This document shows positions 10,019 to 19,597 of a DNA stretch of 64,000 bases, piece by piece. Each line of letters begins with the position of its first letter. Positions within the stretch are counted from its first letter, which is position 1. A program made the translations under genes and the position numbers. The DNA is from Azospirillum humicireducens (GTDB taxonomy: Bacteria; Pseudomonadota; Alphaproteobacteria; Azospirillales; Azospirillaceae): positions 1,356,501 to 1,420,500 of the forward strand of contig NZ_CP015285.1 in the NCBI RefSeq assembly GCF_001639105.2, read 5' to 3'. A model generated the notes under the pieces. That model was not told the origin of the DNA. It saw nothing but the letters and a program-made list of their open reading frames with translations, and did no database searches.

Positions 10019-10216
10019 CTAACTCCCGCCCCCCTCGCGCTGGCTCTGTTCGATGATCTCCTCCCGCTCGCCCATCTCCTCCCACTTCTTCTGGACGGGG
10101 TTGTCCGGGTCGCCTGACGCCTTGCCGGTCTTGTCGACCAGCTTATCCTCGATTCGCTGGGCGGCGCCCGACGGCGCATCGGAGGTCACGGATTTCGGGC
10201 GGTTCTGGTCGGTCAT
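10019..10216 (-). CDS. Small charged hypothetical protein
   Basis: A 65-residue, very hydrophilic protein rich in Lys, Glu and Asp (for example RIEDKLVDKTGK and KKWEEMGEREEI) with no membrane segment or recognised motif. The ATG (complement 10214-10216) has a GGGAG box upstream. It sits 57 bases downstream of the HIT gene on the same strand and may be cotranscribed with it. I do not recognise a family. Confidence 0.6.
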   Translation of the reverse strand: MTDQNRPKSVTSDAPSGAAQRIEDKLVDKTGKASGDPDNPVQKKWEEMGEREEIIEQSQREGGGS

Positions 10217-10273
10217 GGCGGCGGTCTCCCAAGATGGTGGCTGACCACACAAACACCCCAGCCCCTCCAAAGT

Positions 10274-10684
10274 TCACGCGTCGGCCCGCAATGCCTCCGC
10301 CAGCCGCTCCACCAGCGATTCCGCCTCCGCCGGCTCGTGGGGCCGGGCATGGCCGGAACCCCAGACCGGCCCCGGCCAGGCCGGATCGCCGCGCGTGCGG
10401 CCAATCACATGAACGTGCAACTGCGATACCATGTTGCCGAGCGCTCCGACATTCATCTTGTCCGGCGCGAACAGCCGCTCCACCACGCGGGAGGCCACCG
10501 CGATCTCGCGCATCAGAGTCATCTGGTCGGCGGCATCCAACCGGTGGATCTCGACAGCGTTCTCGCGCATCGGCACCAGGATCAGCCACGGCCACAGCGC
10601 GTTGTTCATCAGCAACACCCGGCAGAGATCGAGATCGGTCACATGGCGGGTGTCGGCCTGTAGCCGTTCGTTAAGGGAAAACAT
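10274..10684 (-). CDS. HIT-domain protein
   Basis: A 136-residue histidine-triad family protein, probably a nucleotide hydrolase or transferase acting on purine nucleotide substrates. The active-site stretch QLHVHVIGR lies near residues 88-96; here the first triad position is Gln rather than His, a variant common in this branch. The WPGPVWG segment that follows is also typical. The ATG is unambiguous. It diverges from the glucan synthase gene across about 255 bases of otherwise featureless DNA. Confidence 0.9.
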   Translation of the reverse strand: MFSLNERLQADTRHVTDLDLCRVLLMNNALWPWLILVPMRENAVEIHRLDAADQMTLMREIAVASRVVERLFAPDKMNVGALGNMVSQLHVHVIGRTRGDPAWPGPVWGSGHARPHEPAEAESLVERLAEALRADA

Positions 10685-10939
10685 GCTTCACTCCGTTCCT
10701 GACGTCCAAAGGACGCACGCGTGGAATAAACCGGACGCTGCTCTGTTATAGCCGGCAGTGGCGGGACAACCGCGAAGCTTGTATAGAAGGCCGTGTGCGC
10801 CGGCCATACGGCGCAGCGGCATTCGTTGGACGATTGCAGAGTTCGGTCCGGGGCAATGGTCGGGGCGGCAACAGTCGCTTTGCGCCATTTTCCGGGCCGC
10901 ATCCATGTTTTTCCGGTGCGGCGAGCGAGTACGACCCAC

Positions 10940-13552
10940 ATGCGCAAATCAGCCTTCGCGGTTCTGATTCTGGTGATCCTCGGCAACGTCGCCCTCTGGG
11001 CGCTGTGGAACCGCCCGGTGGACGAGCGGTCCTGGGCCGGCGCCATCACCGGCGTGGCCTACACACCCTTCCACACCGACAAGAGCCCGTCGAAGGGCGA
11101 CAAGGCATCCGCCGACGACATCGAAAAGGACATGGCGGCCCTGGAAGGCGCCGTGATGGCCGTCCGCACCTATTCGACCACCGACGGCTCGGAAATGGTG
11201 GCGGCCATCGCCGCCAAGCATGGCCTGCCGGTCACCGCCGGCGCCTGGACCACCGGCAAGCCCGAGATCGACGAGCCTGAACTGGCCGGCCTGATCAAGC
11301 TGGCCCGCGCCAACAGCAACGTTCGCCGCGTGCTGGTCGGCAACGAGGCGATCCTGCGCGCCGACCTCACCGTTCCGCAGGCCATCGACTACGTCAAGCG
11401 GGTGAAGAAGAAGGTCAATGTCCCGGTTTCCATCGCAGAGCCGTGGCATGTCTGGCTGAAGAATCCGGAACTGGCCGAGGCCGTGGACTTCCTCGCCGTC
11501 CACCTTCTGCCCTATTGGGAAGGCGTTCCGGTCGACCAGTCGGTCGATTACGCCATGTTCCGCTACAACGAGCTGAAGCAGAAATTCCCGAACAAGCACA
11601 TCCTGATCGGCGAGATCGGCTGGCCGGCCGACGGCCCGTGGCGCCGCGGCGCCGAGGCCAGCCAGGTCAATCAGGCCAAGTTCATCCGCAACTTCCTGAA
11701 CGTCGCCGCCCAGAACAAGCTCGACTACTTCATCATGGAGGCCTTCGACCAGCCCTGGAAACGGGAGATCGAAGGCACCGCCGGCACCAGCTGGGGCCTG
11801 TGGGACTATCAGCGCAACCCGAAATTCCCGATGATCGGTGGGGTGAACGAGGTCCGCAACTGGGAGGTCAAATGCGCCACCGCAGTGGCGCTGGGCTTCC
11901 TGCCGCTGGTGTTCTTCCTGTGGCGCCGCAGCGACCTGAAGATCGGCGGCCAGATCTTCTACGGCGCGCTGATCCAGGCGGTGGCCTCCGTCCTGGTCTT
12001 CACCGTGAGCGCCGCTTCGGCCGCCGGCCTGGCGCTGACGACCGAAATCGCCTGGGGTCTGCTGATCTTCTGCCAGCTTGTGCTGTTCGCGGTCATGCTG
12101 ATCGACGGCATGGAGCTGACGGAGGTCGTCTGGCAGCACAAGTTCAAGCGCAAGTTCGTTCCCTGCTCCGCCGCCCCGCTGCCGAACGCGGCGAAGGTGT
12201 CGATCCATGTGCCCTGCTACAACGAGCCGCCGCACATGGTCATGCAGACGCTGGACGCGCTGGCCCGGCTCGATTACCCGAACTACGAAGTCCTGCTGCT
12301 GGACAACAACACCAAGGACCCGGCGGTCTGGCGCCCAATCGAGGAATACTGCAAGAAGCTGGGGCCGAAGTTCCGCTTCTTCCACCTCGACAACTGGCCG
12401 GGGTTCAAGGCAGGTGCTCTGAATTTCGGTCTGGCGCAGACCGCGCCGGATGCCGAACACATCGCCGTCATCGACAGCGATTATCAGGTCCATCCCGACT
12501 GGCTGAAGGCGACCATTCCGCACTTCAACCGGCCGGAGGTCGGCTTCGTCCAGTCGCCGCAAGACTATCGCGAGTGGGAACATGATCTGTTCCAGCGCAT
12601 GACCAACTGGGAATATGCCGGTTTCTTCCACATCGGCATGATCCAGCGGAACGAGCGCAACGCCATCATCCAGCACGGCACCATGACCATCATCCGCAAA
12701 TCGGCCCTGGAAAAGGTCGGCCGCTGGGGCGAGTGGTGCATCACCGAGGACGCCGACCTCGGCCTGCGCCTGTTCGAGCATGGCTATGAAGCCGTCTATA
12801 TGCCGGAGAGCTACGGCAAGGGTCTCGTGCCCGACAGCTTCTCCGCCTACAAGACACAGCGCTTCCGCTGGGCCTATGGCGCCGTGCAGATCCTGAAGCA
12901 TCACTGGCGGCAGCTGTCGCCGGGCGCCAAGGAACTGACCGCCGGCCAGAAATACCATTTCATCACCGGCTGGCTGCCCTGGTTTGCCGATGCCGCCCAT
13001 ATGATCTTCGGCATCGCCGGCATCCTGTGGTCCATCGGCCTGATGGCCTTCCCGAAATATTTCGAGTTCCCGCCCAATGTCTTCATGATCCCGACACTGA
13101 GCGTCTTCGCCTTCAAGGTTGGCGCCTCACTCTGGCTCTATGAGGCGCGGGTGAAGTGCGGCTTCTGGGACAAGGTCGGCGCTGCGGTGGCCGGCATGGC
13201 GCTGACCCACACGGTCGGCCGCGCCATGTGGCTCGGCATCTTCACCTCCGGCCGGCCCTTCGTCCGCACGCCGAAGTGCGAGAACCAGCCGGCGCTGATG
13301 CAGGCCTTCCTGATGGCGCGTGAGGAGTTGGTGCTGCTGGTGTCGCTGTGGGGTGCGGCGCTGGCCATCGTCATGGTCTTCGGCCACGAGAACCGCGACG
13401 CCTTCATGTGGTCCGGCCTGCTGGTGGTGCAGTCTCTGCCCTATCTGGCCGCCTTCATCACCGCGCTGATCAACGTTTTCCCCACCATCGGCTTCGGCAA
13501 GAGCAAGCCGGGAGAAGCGGACGACGCGGTCGGCGCCGGCGCCGGCGACTGA
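10940..13552 (+). CDS. ndvB: Beta-(1,3)-glucan synthase of NdvB type (GH17-like plus GT2)
   Basis: A 870-residue inner-membrane glycosyltransferase. An N-terminal anchor is followed by a GH17-like periplasmic domain (about residues 30-310; VGNEAILR, HLLPYWEG and IGEIGWP are typical glucanase strands), two or more helices, and a processive GT2 domain with CYNEPPHM (about 424), DSDY, TEDADLGLRL and QRFRWAYG (the D,D,TED,QxxRW signature), then four or more C-terminal helices. This layout matches NdvB of Bradyrhizobium and Pseudomonas, which makes cyclic or linear beta-1,3-glucans for the periplasm, osmoprotection and biofilm. The GH17 part may act as a transglycosylase for cyclisation. Start chosen at the ATG giving a signal-anchor; a strong hairpin follows the stop. 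Confidence 0.92.
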   Translation: MRKSAFAVLILVILGNVALWALWNRPVDERSWAGAITGVAYTPFHTDKSPSKGDKASADDIEKDMAALEGAVMAVRTYSTTDGSEMVAAIAAKHGLPVTAGAWTTGKPEIDEPELAGLIKLARANSNVRRVLVGNEAILRADLTVPQAIDYVKRVKKKVNVPVSIAEPWHVWLKNPELAEAVDFLAVHLLPYWEGVPVDQSVDYAMFRYNELKQKFPNKHILIGEIGWPADGPWRRGAEASQVNQAKFIRNFLNVAAQNKLDYFIMEAFDQPWKREIEGTAGTSWGLWDYQRNPKFPMIGGVNEVRNWEVKCATAVALGFLPLVFFLWRRSDLKIGGQIFYGALIQAVASVLVFTVSAASAAGLALTTEIAWGLLIFCQLVLFAVMLIDGMELTEVVWQHKFKRKFVPCSAAPLPNAAKVSIHVPCYNEPPHMVMQTLDALARLDYPNYEVLLLDNNTKDPAVWRPIEEYCKKLGPKFRFFHLDNWPGFKAGALNFGLAQTAPDAEHIAVIDSDYQVHPDWLKATIPHFNRPEVGFVQSPQDYREWEHDLFQRMTNWEYAGFFHIGMIQRNERNAIIQHGTMTIIRKSALEKVGRWGEWCITEDADLGLRLFEHGYEAVYMPESYGKGLVPDSFSAYKTQRFRWAYGAVQILKHHWRQLSPGAKELTAGQKYHFITGWLPWFADAAHMIFGIAGILWSIGLMAFPKYFEFPPNVFMIPTLSVFAFKVGASLWLYEARVKCGFWDKVGAAVAGMALTHTVGRAMWLGIFTSGRPFVRTPKCENQPALMQAFLMAREELVLLVSLWGAALAIVMVFGHENRDAFMWSGLLVVQSLPYLAAFITALINVFPTIGFGKSKPGEADDAVGAGAGD

Positions 13553-13563
13553 CCCGCGGAACA

Positions 13564-13593
13564 CCGGCGCTTTCGGATTGACGAAAGCGCCGG
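13564..13593 (+). terminator. Hairpin downstream of the glucan synthase
   Basis: A perfect 12-bp stem (13564-13575 with 13582-13593) and a 6-base loop begin 11 bases after the stop. No T-run follows. Confidence 0.65.
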
Positions 13594-13641
13594 CTCTGCC
13601 AGACTTGATTCGCAGGGGAAACATTTCCCGGGAGGCGGCTC

Positions 13642-14217
13642 ATGTCCGGCAATCTCACTTCCGGCCGCGGTATCGGCCCTCCGGAATTCAGCGTCCGCAC
13701 CACCGCGGGCGTCGAGCGGGCCGGCAGCGCCACAGACCGCAACCACCGCCGCGATCCGCGGCGTGAACAGCGCGAGCGCGAGCAGGAACGGCGCGACCAC
13801 ACCCCGCCCAATCCGCAACGCCGCCGTCTCTATGATCTTCTGTTCGAAGAAGTCGATCAGTTCGACGGGCTGGACGAGGGCCAACGGACGCGGCTGAAGG
13901 ACAATCTGCGCAACCATCTGTCCCGTCGCGCACCGCCGTCTCCGGCCTCGCCGGCTCCGGTCCATCATGACGAAGAGGCGCTGGCGGAAGCCCTGCTGAA
14001 GGATCCGGCCGCTCCACTGCCGGTCGACCCCGAACATATCGTCCAGGCCGCCACGGCCGCGGCACCGGAGCAGGACGCGGAGACCGCCCGACTGGCGGAA
14101 CAACTGCGCGACTGTCTGTCTCGCAACACCGATCGCGCCCGCAAGGTCGCGGTCTACCTGCACCTGCTGCTGACGCTTGAGGGAGCGTTCCGGCCGCATA
14201 TGGTGATGGATGTCTAA
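13642..14217 (+). CDS. Hypothetical protein with Arg-rich N-terminus
   Basis: A 191-residue soluble protein I do not recognise. The ATG has a GGAGG box 6 bases upstream. The N-terminal 60 residues are low-complexity, rich in Arg, Glu and Asp (alternating RE/RR), followed by a helical stretch RLYDLLFEEVDQFDGLDEGQRTRL split over residues 62-85 and a C-terminal helix ending in VYLHLLLTLEGAFRPHMVMDV-like sequence. The end (VYLHLLLTLEG) is the most structured part. It could bind nucleic acid or a protein through the charged tail, but nothing specific supports a function. Confidence 0.6.
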   Translation: MSGNLTSGRGIGPPEFSVRTTAGVERAGSATDRNHRRDPRREQREREQERRDHTPPNPQRRRLYDLLFEEVDQFDGLDEGQRTRLKDNLRNHLSRRAPPSPASPAPVHHDEEALAEALLKDPAAPLPVDPEHIVQAATAAAPEQDAETARLAEQLRDCLSRNTDRARKVAVYLHLLLTLEGAFRPHMVMDV

Positions 14218-14250
14218 GCGGAACCGGTCCCCACGGACCGTGATCTGGTC

Positions 14251-14547
14251 CTATTCCGCATCGACCAGGAACAGGAGGCCCCGGCTTCCTTCCAGGACAC
14301 GGTGACTTTTGCCCGCCGGAATGACGAAGAAGTCACCCGCGGACATTGCAATCAGTTCGCCTTCGACATCGAGCGTCATGCTGCCGTCCAGAACAAACAG
14401 CGCTTCATCGAAATCTGCATGGCTTTCCGATGGAATGCCCGCCTCATCCATGCGGATGATCTTCAGATTGGCGCCGGCGATCTTGCCGACGATCCGCGAC
14501 CGCCATGCATGGGGCAAGGTCGCCGTTTCCGCAATCAGATTGATCAT
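14251..14547 (-). CDS. Small cupin-domain protein
   Basis: A 98-residue single-domain cupin. The two cupin motifs are recognisable: ESHADFDEALFVLDGSM (about residues 36-52, G(X)5HXH-like but with only His and Glu-type ligands visible) and GDFFVIPAGKSHRV (about 71-84). Such proteins bind metal and act as isomerases, dioxygenases or sensors; no substrate can be assigned. The ATG (complement 14545-14547) has a strong GGAGGGGGAGG box; the longer frame extends into the recA terminator and is not used. It lies downstream of recA but beyond its terminator. Confidence 0.85.
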   Translation of the reverse strand: MINLIAETATLPHAWRSRIVGKIAGANLKIIRMDEAGIPSESHADFDEALFVLDGSMTLDVEGELIAMSAGDFFVIPAGKSHRVLEGSRGLLFLVDAE

Positions 14548-14592
14548 TGCCTCCCCCTCCGAAATCCCGGCTTGCTTTTGGACGTTGCTGCC

Positions 14593-14628
14593 AAAAAGAA
14601 AGCCCACCGCCCTCATGGGCGGCGGGCT
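14593..14628 (-). terminator. Intrinsic terminator of recA
   Basis: On the minus strand, a 12-bp stem (14628-14617 with 14612-14601, one G-U pair) closes a 4-base loop and is followed by TTCTTTTTGG. It begins 18 bases after the recA stop. A textbook Rho-independent terminator. Confidence 0.92.
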
Positions 14629-14646
14629 CACAAAAATATCAAAGAC

Positions 14647-15726
14647 TTACTCCGGCGTGGAGGCTTCGCCGTCGGCTTCCGGGGTGCCCATCATCGCGTC
14701 GGCAACCAGACCGGCGTTGCCGCGGATCTTGGCTTCGATCGCATCGGCCATCTCTGGATTGTTGCGCAGGAAGGTCTTGGCGTTCTCGCGGCCCTGGCCG
14801 ATGCGGGTGCCGTCGTAGCTGAACCACGCACCCGACTTGTCGACCACACCGGCCTGGATGCCGAGGTCGAGCAGTTCGCCGACCTTCGACACACCCTCGC
14901 CATACATGATGTCGAATTCGACCACGCGGAACGGCGGGGCCATCTTGTTCTTCACCACCTTGACACGGGTCTGGTTGCCGACGACGGTGTCGCGGTCCTT
15001 GATCGAGCCGATGCGGCGGATATCGAGACGCACGGAGGCGTAGAATTTCAGCGCATTGCCGCCGGTGGTCGTTTCCGGGTTGCCGAACATCACGCCGATC
15101 TTCAGGCGGATCTGGTTGATGAAGATCACCAGGCAGTTCGACTTGGAAATCGAGCCGGTCAGCTTGCGCAGCGCCTGACTCATCAGGCGGGCGTGCAGGC
15201 CGACATGGCTGTCGCCCATCTCGCCTTCCAGTTCGGCGCGCGGCACCAATGCTGCGACCGAGTCGACCACCAGCACGTCGATGGCGCCGGAGCGCACCAG
15301 CGTATCGGCGATCTCCAGCGCCTGCTCGCCGGCATCCGGCTGGGAGATCAGCAGCTCGTCGATGTTGACGCCCAGCTTGCGGGCATAGGACGGGTCGAGC
15401 GCATGTTCGGCGTCGACGAAAGCGCAGGTGCCGCCGGCCTTCTGAGCCTGGGCGATGGCATGCAGCGCCAGCGTGGTCTTGCCCGAGCTTTCCGGCCCGT
15501 AGATTTCGACGATGCGGCCCTTCGGCAGGCCGCCGATGCCCAGCGCGATGTCGAGACCCAGCGAGCCGGTGGAAATAACCTCCGTCTCGACCAGGTTCTC
15601 CTTGGCGCCGAGCTTCATGATCGAGCCCTTGCCGAACGCGCGTTCGATCTGGCTCAGGGCGGCATCGAGCGCCTTCTGCTTGTCCATGGAATCCTTCTCG
15701 ACCAAACGAAGCTGTGCGGACGACAT
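14647..15726 (-). CDS. recA: Recombinase RecA
   Basis: A 359-residue RecA, the DNA strand-exchange ATPase that also activates LexA self-cleavage. Visible features: Walker A GPESSGKT at 77-84, Walker [10 protein letters not shown] near 150, loop-2 [22 protein letters not shown] near 209 (in two parts), and the DNA-binding C-terminal domain. Start: the ATG at 15726 reads [12 protein letters not shown], the usual alphaproteobacterial extension before MDKQKAL; the frame remains open upstream but crosses the promoter. A LexA-type site lies between the -35 and -10, so SOS control is likely. Ends with its own terminator. Confidence 0.98.
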   Translation of the reverse strand: MSSAQLRLVEKDSMDKQKALDAALSQIERAFGKGSIMKLGAKENLVETEVISTGSLGLDIALGIGGLPKGRIVEIYGPESSGKTTLALHAIAQAQKAGGTCAFVDAEHALDPSYARKLGVNIDELLISQPDAGEQALEIADTLVRSGAIDVLVVDSVAALVPRAELEGEMGDSHVGLHARLMSQALRKLTGSISKSNCLVIFINQIRLKIGVMFGNPETTTGGNALKFYASVRLDIRRIGSIKDRDTVVGNQTRVKVVKNKMAPPFRVVEFDIMYGEGVSKVGELLDLGIQAGVVDKSGAWFSYDGTRIGQGRENAKTFLRNNPEMADAIEAKIRGNAGLVADAMMGTPEADGEASTPE

Positions 15727-15778
15727 GCCCGGTACCCCTCTCTTAGAACACACGGTCGGCGCTCTTGCAACGGAGCTT

Positions 15779-15806
15779 AATGTACTCTCTCCGTTCTTAT
15801 TTGCAA
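15779..15806 (-). promoter_or_regulatory. recA promoter with embedded LexA box
   Basis: On the minus strand: -35 TTGCAA (15806-15801), 16-base spacer, -10 TACATT (15784-15779). On the plus strand the spacer region reads GTACTCTCTCCGTTC (15782-15796), which is the alphaproteobacterial LexA direct repeat GTTC-N7-GTTC with a single mismatch. A repressor there would block polymerase. The start codon of recA is 53 bases downstream of the -10. Confidence 0.72.
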
Positions 15807-15878
15807 GGAGCAATGTTTCCCATATGTTCCTATTTCACAGGGTGAATCCGGGCGTGTTCTTGCGAGCGAATCCGGTCC

Positions 15879-18428
15879 TCACCGCGCATCGCGGATGACC
15901 TCCTTCACCTTGGAGGCAAGCTGCTTCAACGAGAAGGGCTTGGGCAGGAAATGGGCCACCTCGACCCCGTCGATCTCGCCCAACCGGTCCTCGGCGTAGC
16001 CGGAGATGAAGATCACCCGCATCTCCGGGCGCAGCTTGCGCACATGGCGGGCCAGCGTCGGGCCGTCCATCTGCGGCATCACCACGTCGGTGATCAGCAG
16101 GTCGATGGAGGCGCCGTTGGTCTCGATCTGCTGCAAGGCCGCCTCGCCATTCTTGGCCTCCAGCACCTGATAGCCCTTGTTGCGCAGCGCGCGGGCGGAA
16201 AAGACGCGCACCGCGTCCTCATCCTCCACCAGCAGGATGGTGCCGGTTCCGGTCAGGTCGCTGCCGCGCCGCTCCCGCGGCTCGGCAGTGTCGACCGGGC
16301 GCAATTCGCCCTGATGGCGGGGCAGCAGGATGGTGAAGGTCGTCCCCTCCCCGACCGCTGAATCGACCAGCACAAAGCCGCCCGTCTGCCGCACGATGCC
16401 GTAGACGGTCGACAGGCCGAGCCCGGTGCCCGACCCGACCTCCTTGGTCGTATAGAACGGTTCGAAGATGCGCTGCAGATTCTCCCGCGCGATGCCACAG
16501 CCGGTGTCGATCACGTCGATGGAGACGTAGCTGCCGGGCGGCACCGTCTCATGCTCCCGCCGTTCTGGCTGGGTGACGACGTGGTTGGCTGTGTTGATGG
16601 TCAGCTTGCCGCCGCCGGCCATGGCGTCGCGGGCATTGACCACCAGATTGATGATGACCTGTTCCAGCTGGTTCTGATCGACCTTGACCAGCCCCAGGTC
16701 GCGGCCATGGATCATCTTCAGCTCGATGTTCTCGCCGATCAGCCGGCGCAGCAGGTTCGCCAGCTCCGCCAGCACGTCCGTCACGTTGATGACGCGGGGC
16801 TGCAAGGTCTGCTGGCGCGAGAAGGCCAGCAGCTGCCGCACCAGATTGGCGGCGCGATTGGCGTTCTGCTTGATCTGCATGATGTCGCTGAAGGACTGGT
16901 CGCCCGGCTTGTGCCGCAGCAGCAGCAGATCGCAGAAGCCGATCATCGCCGTCAGCAGATTGTTGAAGTCATGGGCGACGCCGCCGGCGAGCTGCCCCAC
17001 AGCCTGCATCTTCTGCGACTGGGCGAACTGGGCCTCCAGGCTCTTGCGCTCGGTCATGTCGATGAAATGCAGGATCAGGCCGACGCCTATCGCTGTCCTC
17101 TCGGCCTCGCCGCGCCCGTCCGTGCGCACAGGATTGGCGAGGCGCCGGGCATAGAGCTGCGCTGTCAGCTCCCGGCCGCCGGACAGCCGGACCTCCAGCG
17201 GATGAACCGGATCGGCACCGCCCTGGACCGACTTCAAGCGGGCGCTCACCGCCTCGCGCTCGGCCGGGACGATCAGGTCGGCCATCGGGCGGTTGATGAC
17301 GCTGCCGGCCTCGCTGCCGATCAGCGCCAGGAAGGCCTCGTTGCATTCCGTCAGCTGGCCGGTCTCGTCCACCAGTGCGATGCCGATCGGCGCATCCTCG
17401 AAGAAGCGCTGGAACCGCTGCTCGGACTGGCGAAGGGCCTCCTGCCATTCCCGCTCGGGCGACAGATCGCGCACCACCGATCGGGTGTGAATCGTCCCAT
17501 CGTCGGCACGCACCACGCTCTGCGCCACCGCCACCTGGAACCGGCGCCCGCGCAGCCCCACCATGGTCAGTTCTCCGCGCTGCTCGCCGCCGCCATGGTC
17601 GAACAGGTCGTAGGGCGCGGCGGACCGCGGCGGCGCGGCCAGGATGCCGTGAAGGCGCAGCTCGCCATCGGTCAGGTCACCGGGGAAGGCCTCCAGCCAT
17701 TGGGCCAGGGTGGCGTTGACGAACAGGAACTGGCCATTCTGATCGACGGAGAAGAAGCCGACGGGCGCATGTTCCATGAAATCGGCGAGCTTGGCCTGCT
17801 CGCGCAGCATCACATGCTCCAACTCGCGCCGGGCGGTGATGTCCTCGACCCGCCAATGGACGGAGCCGGCAAAGCCGGGCACCGGCTGGCCCTGCACCTT
17901 GCGCCATTCCGGCGGATGGTTGTCCAATGCCGGGATGGCCAGTTCAGCGGATGCCGCCGCTCCCGCCCGCACCCGTTCGCGCAGGCGGCGGAACTCGCGC
18001 GCGCTGTCGGGATCGTCGGAGAACTGGCGCGCCAGCGCATCCAGCGGCCGTTCGCCGCGGCGCCAGCCGGCAAGCTCGCGGAAGGCGGCATTGACGAAGA
18101 CCACCTCGTCGGCCTCGTCGCAGAGCAGCTGACCCGCCGGCATGCCTTCGAGCGCCCCACCCAGCAGCGCACCGATTCGCGCCGACCGCCGGACGACGGC
18201 GATGCTGCGGCCGATCAGCAGGGCGACGCCCACCGCCGCCAGCACCGCTCCCGCCCACCCGATCTCTTCCCGGTCCAGCAGCAGGCCGGCGGCCAGAACC
18301 AGCAGCCCGGCAGGCGCCATACAATATTGGAGCAGCATCAGCACACCACCGAACGGTGCCGCGCGGCTGGCTGCATTGCGTGCGGTGTCGGAAAGGGAAG
18401 TCGAATCGTCCACCAGATCTCCAGGCAC
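15879..18428 (-). CDS. cckA: Hybrid histidine kinase CckA
   Basis: A 849-residue hybrid kinase/phosphatase of the CckA-ChpT-CtrA phosphorelay. Layout: two N-terminal membrane helices (about residues 27-75), three PAS-like segments (about 95-205, 215-330, 335-450), a HisKA domain with GGVAHDFNNLL (phospho-His486), an HATPase_c domain (NLVVNARDAM, DTGCGI, GSGTGLGLSTVYG) and a receiver with phospho-acceptor Asp781 (ITDVVMP) and Lys in LPKPFS. The length and the H-box match CckA rather than a generic hybrid kinase. The start is GTG. It lies 79 bases downstream of flhB on the same strand, so it may be expressed with the flagellar genes it helps to control. chpT and ctrA are not in the window. Confidence 0.95.
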   Translation of the reverse strand: MPGDLVDDSTSLSDTARNAASRAAPFGGVLMLLQYCMAPAGLLVLAAGLLLDREEIGWAGAVLAAVGVALLIGRSIAVVRRSARIGALLGGALEGMPAGQLLCDEADEVVFVNAAFRELAGWRRGERPLDALARQFSDDPDSAREFRRLRERVRAGAAASAELAIPALDNHPPEWRKVQGQPVPGFAGSVHWRVEDITARRELEHVMLREQAKLADFMEHAPVGFFSVDQNGQFLFVNATLAQWLEAFPGDLTDGELRLHGILAAPPRSAAPYDLFDHGGGEQRGELTMVGLRGRRFQVAVAQSVVRADDGTIHTRSVVRDLSPEREWQEALRQSEQRFQRFFEDAPIGIALVDETGQLTECNEAFLALIGSEAGSVINRPMADLIVPAEREAVSARLKSVQGGADPVHPLEVRLSGGRELTAQLYARRLANPVRTDGRGEAERTAIGVGLILHFIDMTERKSLEAQFAQSQKMQAVGQLAGGVAHDFNNLLTAMIGFCDLLLLRHKPGDQSFSDIMQIKQNANRAANLVRQLLAFSRQQTLQPRVINVTDVLAELANLLRRLIGENIELKMIHGRDLGLVKVDQNQLEQVIINLVVNARDAMAGGGKLTINTANHVVTQPERREHETVPPGSYVSIDVIDTGCGIARENLQRIFEPFYTTKEVGSGTGLGLSTVYGIVRQTGGFVLVDSAVGEGTTFTILLPRHQGELRPVDTAEPRERRGSDLTGTGTILLVEDEDAVRVFSARALRNKGYQVLEAKNGEAALQQIETNGASIDLLITDVVMPQMDGPTLARHVRKLRPEMRVIFISGYAEDRLGEIDGVEVAHFLPKPFSLKQLASKVKEVIRDAR

Positions 18429-18507
18429 CAGAACCCCAAGCCTCCAATGTCACGGCGCACGAAGGTCAATCGTCCCGCCCGGTGCCGTCAACCGTTCCAG
18501 GCGCGCA

Positions 18508-19584
18508 TCAGTTGCGCAGCGACCGCCCTTTCAGCTTGAAGACATAGGTAATGACTTCGGCGACCGCCCGATAATGCTCGGATGGAACTTCCTCGTCGAT
18601 ATCGCATGCGGCATAGAGCGCACGGGCGAGAGGCGGGTTTTCTATGACCGGAACATTGTTCGATTCGGCAATCTCGCGAATCTTGAAGGCGACCTGATCC
18701 ACACCCTTCGCCAGCACCAGAGGTGCGCCCATCTGGGCGGGATCGTATTTCAGCGCCACAGCGAAGTGGGTCGGGTTGGTGACCACCACGTCGGCGTTGG
18801 GCACCGCCGCCATCATGCGCTTGCGCGCGCGCTCGAAGCGGAGCTGGCGGATGCGGCCCTTGACCACGGGATCGCCTTCCTGCTGCTTGTGCTCGTCCTT
18901 CACCTCCTGCTTCGTCATCTTCATCTTCTTGTCGAACTGGGTCTTCTGCCACAGGAAGTCCCCGGCGGCGATGAAGGTCAGGACCACAAGGACCCAGATC
19001 AGCAGCCGGTGTGCCAGACTGTCGATCTGCAGCAGCATCGCGATCATATCGATGCCGATATAGGTTTCGATAACCGCGAACATCGGCTTCAGCGCCATGT
19101 AGGCAACACCGCCGACCACCGCCAGCTTGGCGATGCTCTTCAGCAGCTCCACCCCCTGATTGGCCTTGAACATGTTCATCAGGCCGGGCAGCGGATTCAG
19201 CTTGGAGAATTTCGGTTCGATCATCTGCCAGGAGACATTGAAACCGATCTGCCCGATCGTCGCCAGCACACCTGCCACCACGAACAGCAGGATCGGCAGC
19301 CAGAGGGCCCACATGGCATCGGCCATCACACGGAACAGCAGCGCACCGACCCCGGCGCGGTCGAACGTGATCTGATCCAGATTCTCGAAGTAATAGTTCA
19401 GGCGGAAGACCATCCCCTTCATGGTGCCGGGCAGGATGGCGACCAGCACAACGAGCATCGCCGCGACCATCAACCAGTTCGCGGCCTCGCGGGTCATCGC
19501 GAACTGGCCCTGTTTGTGGGCCTCGTCGAGCTTCTTGGATGTCGGGTCCTCTGTTTTGGAGGACTCGTCCGCATCTTCCGACAT
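18508..19584 (-). CDS. flhB: Flagellar export switch protein FlhB
   Basis: A 358-residue FlhB of the flagellar type III export gate, which switches substrate specificity from rod/hook to filament proteins. It has a hydrophilic start (KTEDPTSKKLDEA), four membrane helices (about residues 35-210) and a cytoplasmic domain with the autocleavage motif NPTH at 270-273, where cleavage follows the Asn. The gene follows fliR by 13 bases and is the last flagellar gene of the leftward operon. A FlhB C-domain paralogue lies at 22205. Confidence 0.98.
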   Translation of the reverse strand: MSEDADESSKTEDPTSKKLDEAHKQGQFAMTREAANWLMVAAMLVVLVAILPGTMKGMVFRLNYYFENLDQITFDRAGVGALLFRVMADAMWALWLPILLFVVAGVLATIGQIGFNVSWQMIEPKFSKLNPLPGLMNMFKANQGVELLKSIAKLAVVGGVAYMALKPMFAVIETYIGIDMIAMLLQIDSLAHRLLIWVLVVLTFIAAGDFLWQKTQFDKKMKMTKQEVKDEHKQQEGDPVVKGRIRQLRFERARKRMMAAVPNADVVVTNPTHFAVALKYDPAQMGAPLVLAKGVDQVAFKIREIAESNNVPVIENPPLARALYAACDIDEEVPSEHYRAVAEVITYVFKLKGRSLRN

Positions 19585-19597
19585 CGGCGTCCTCCTT

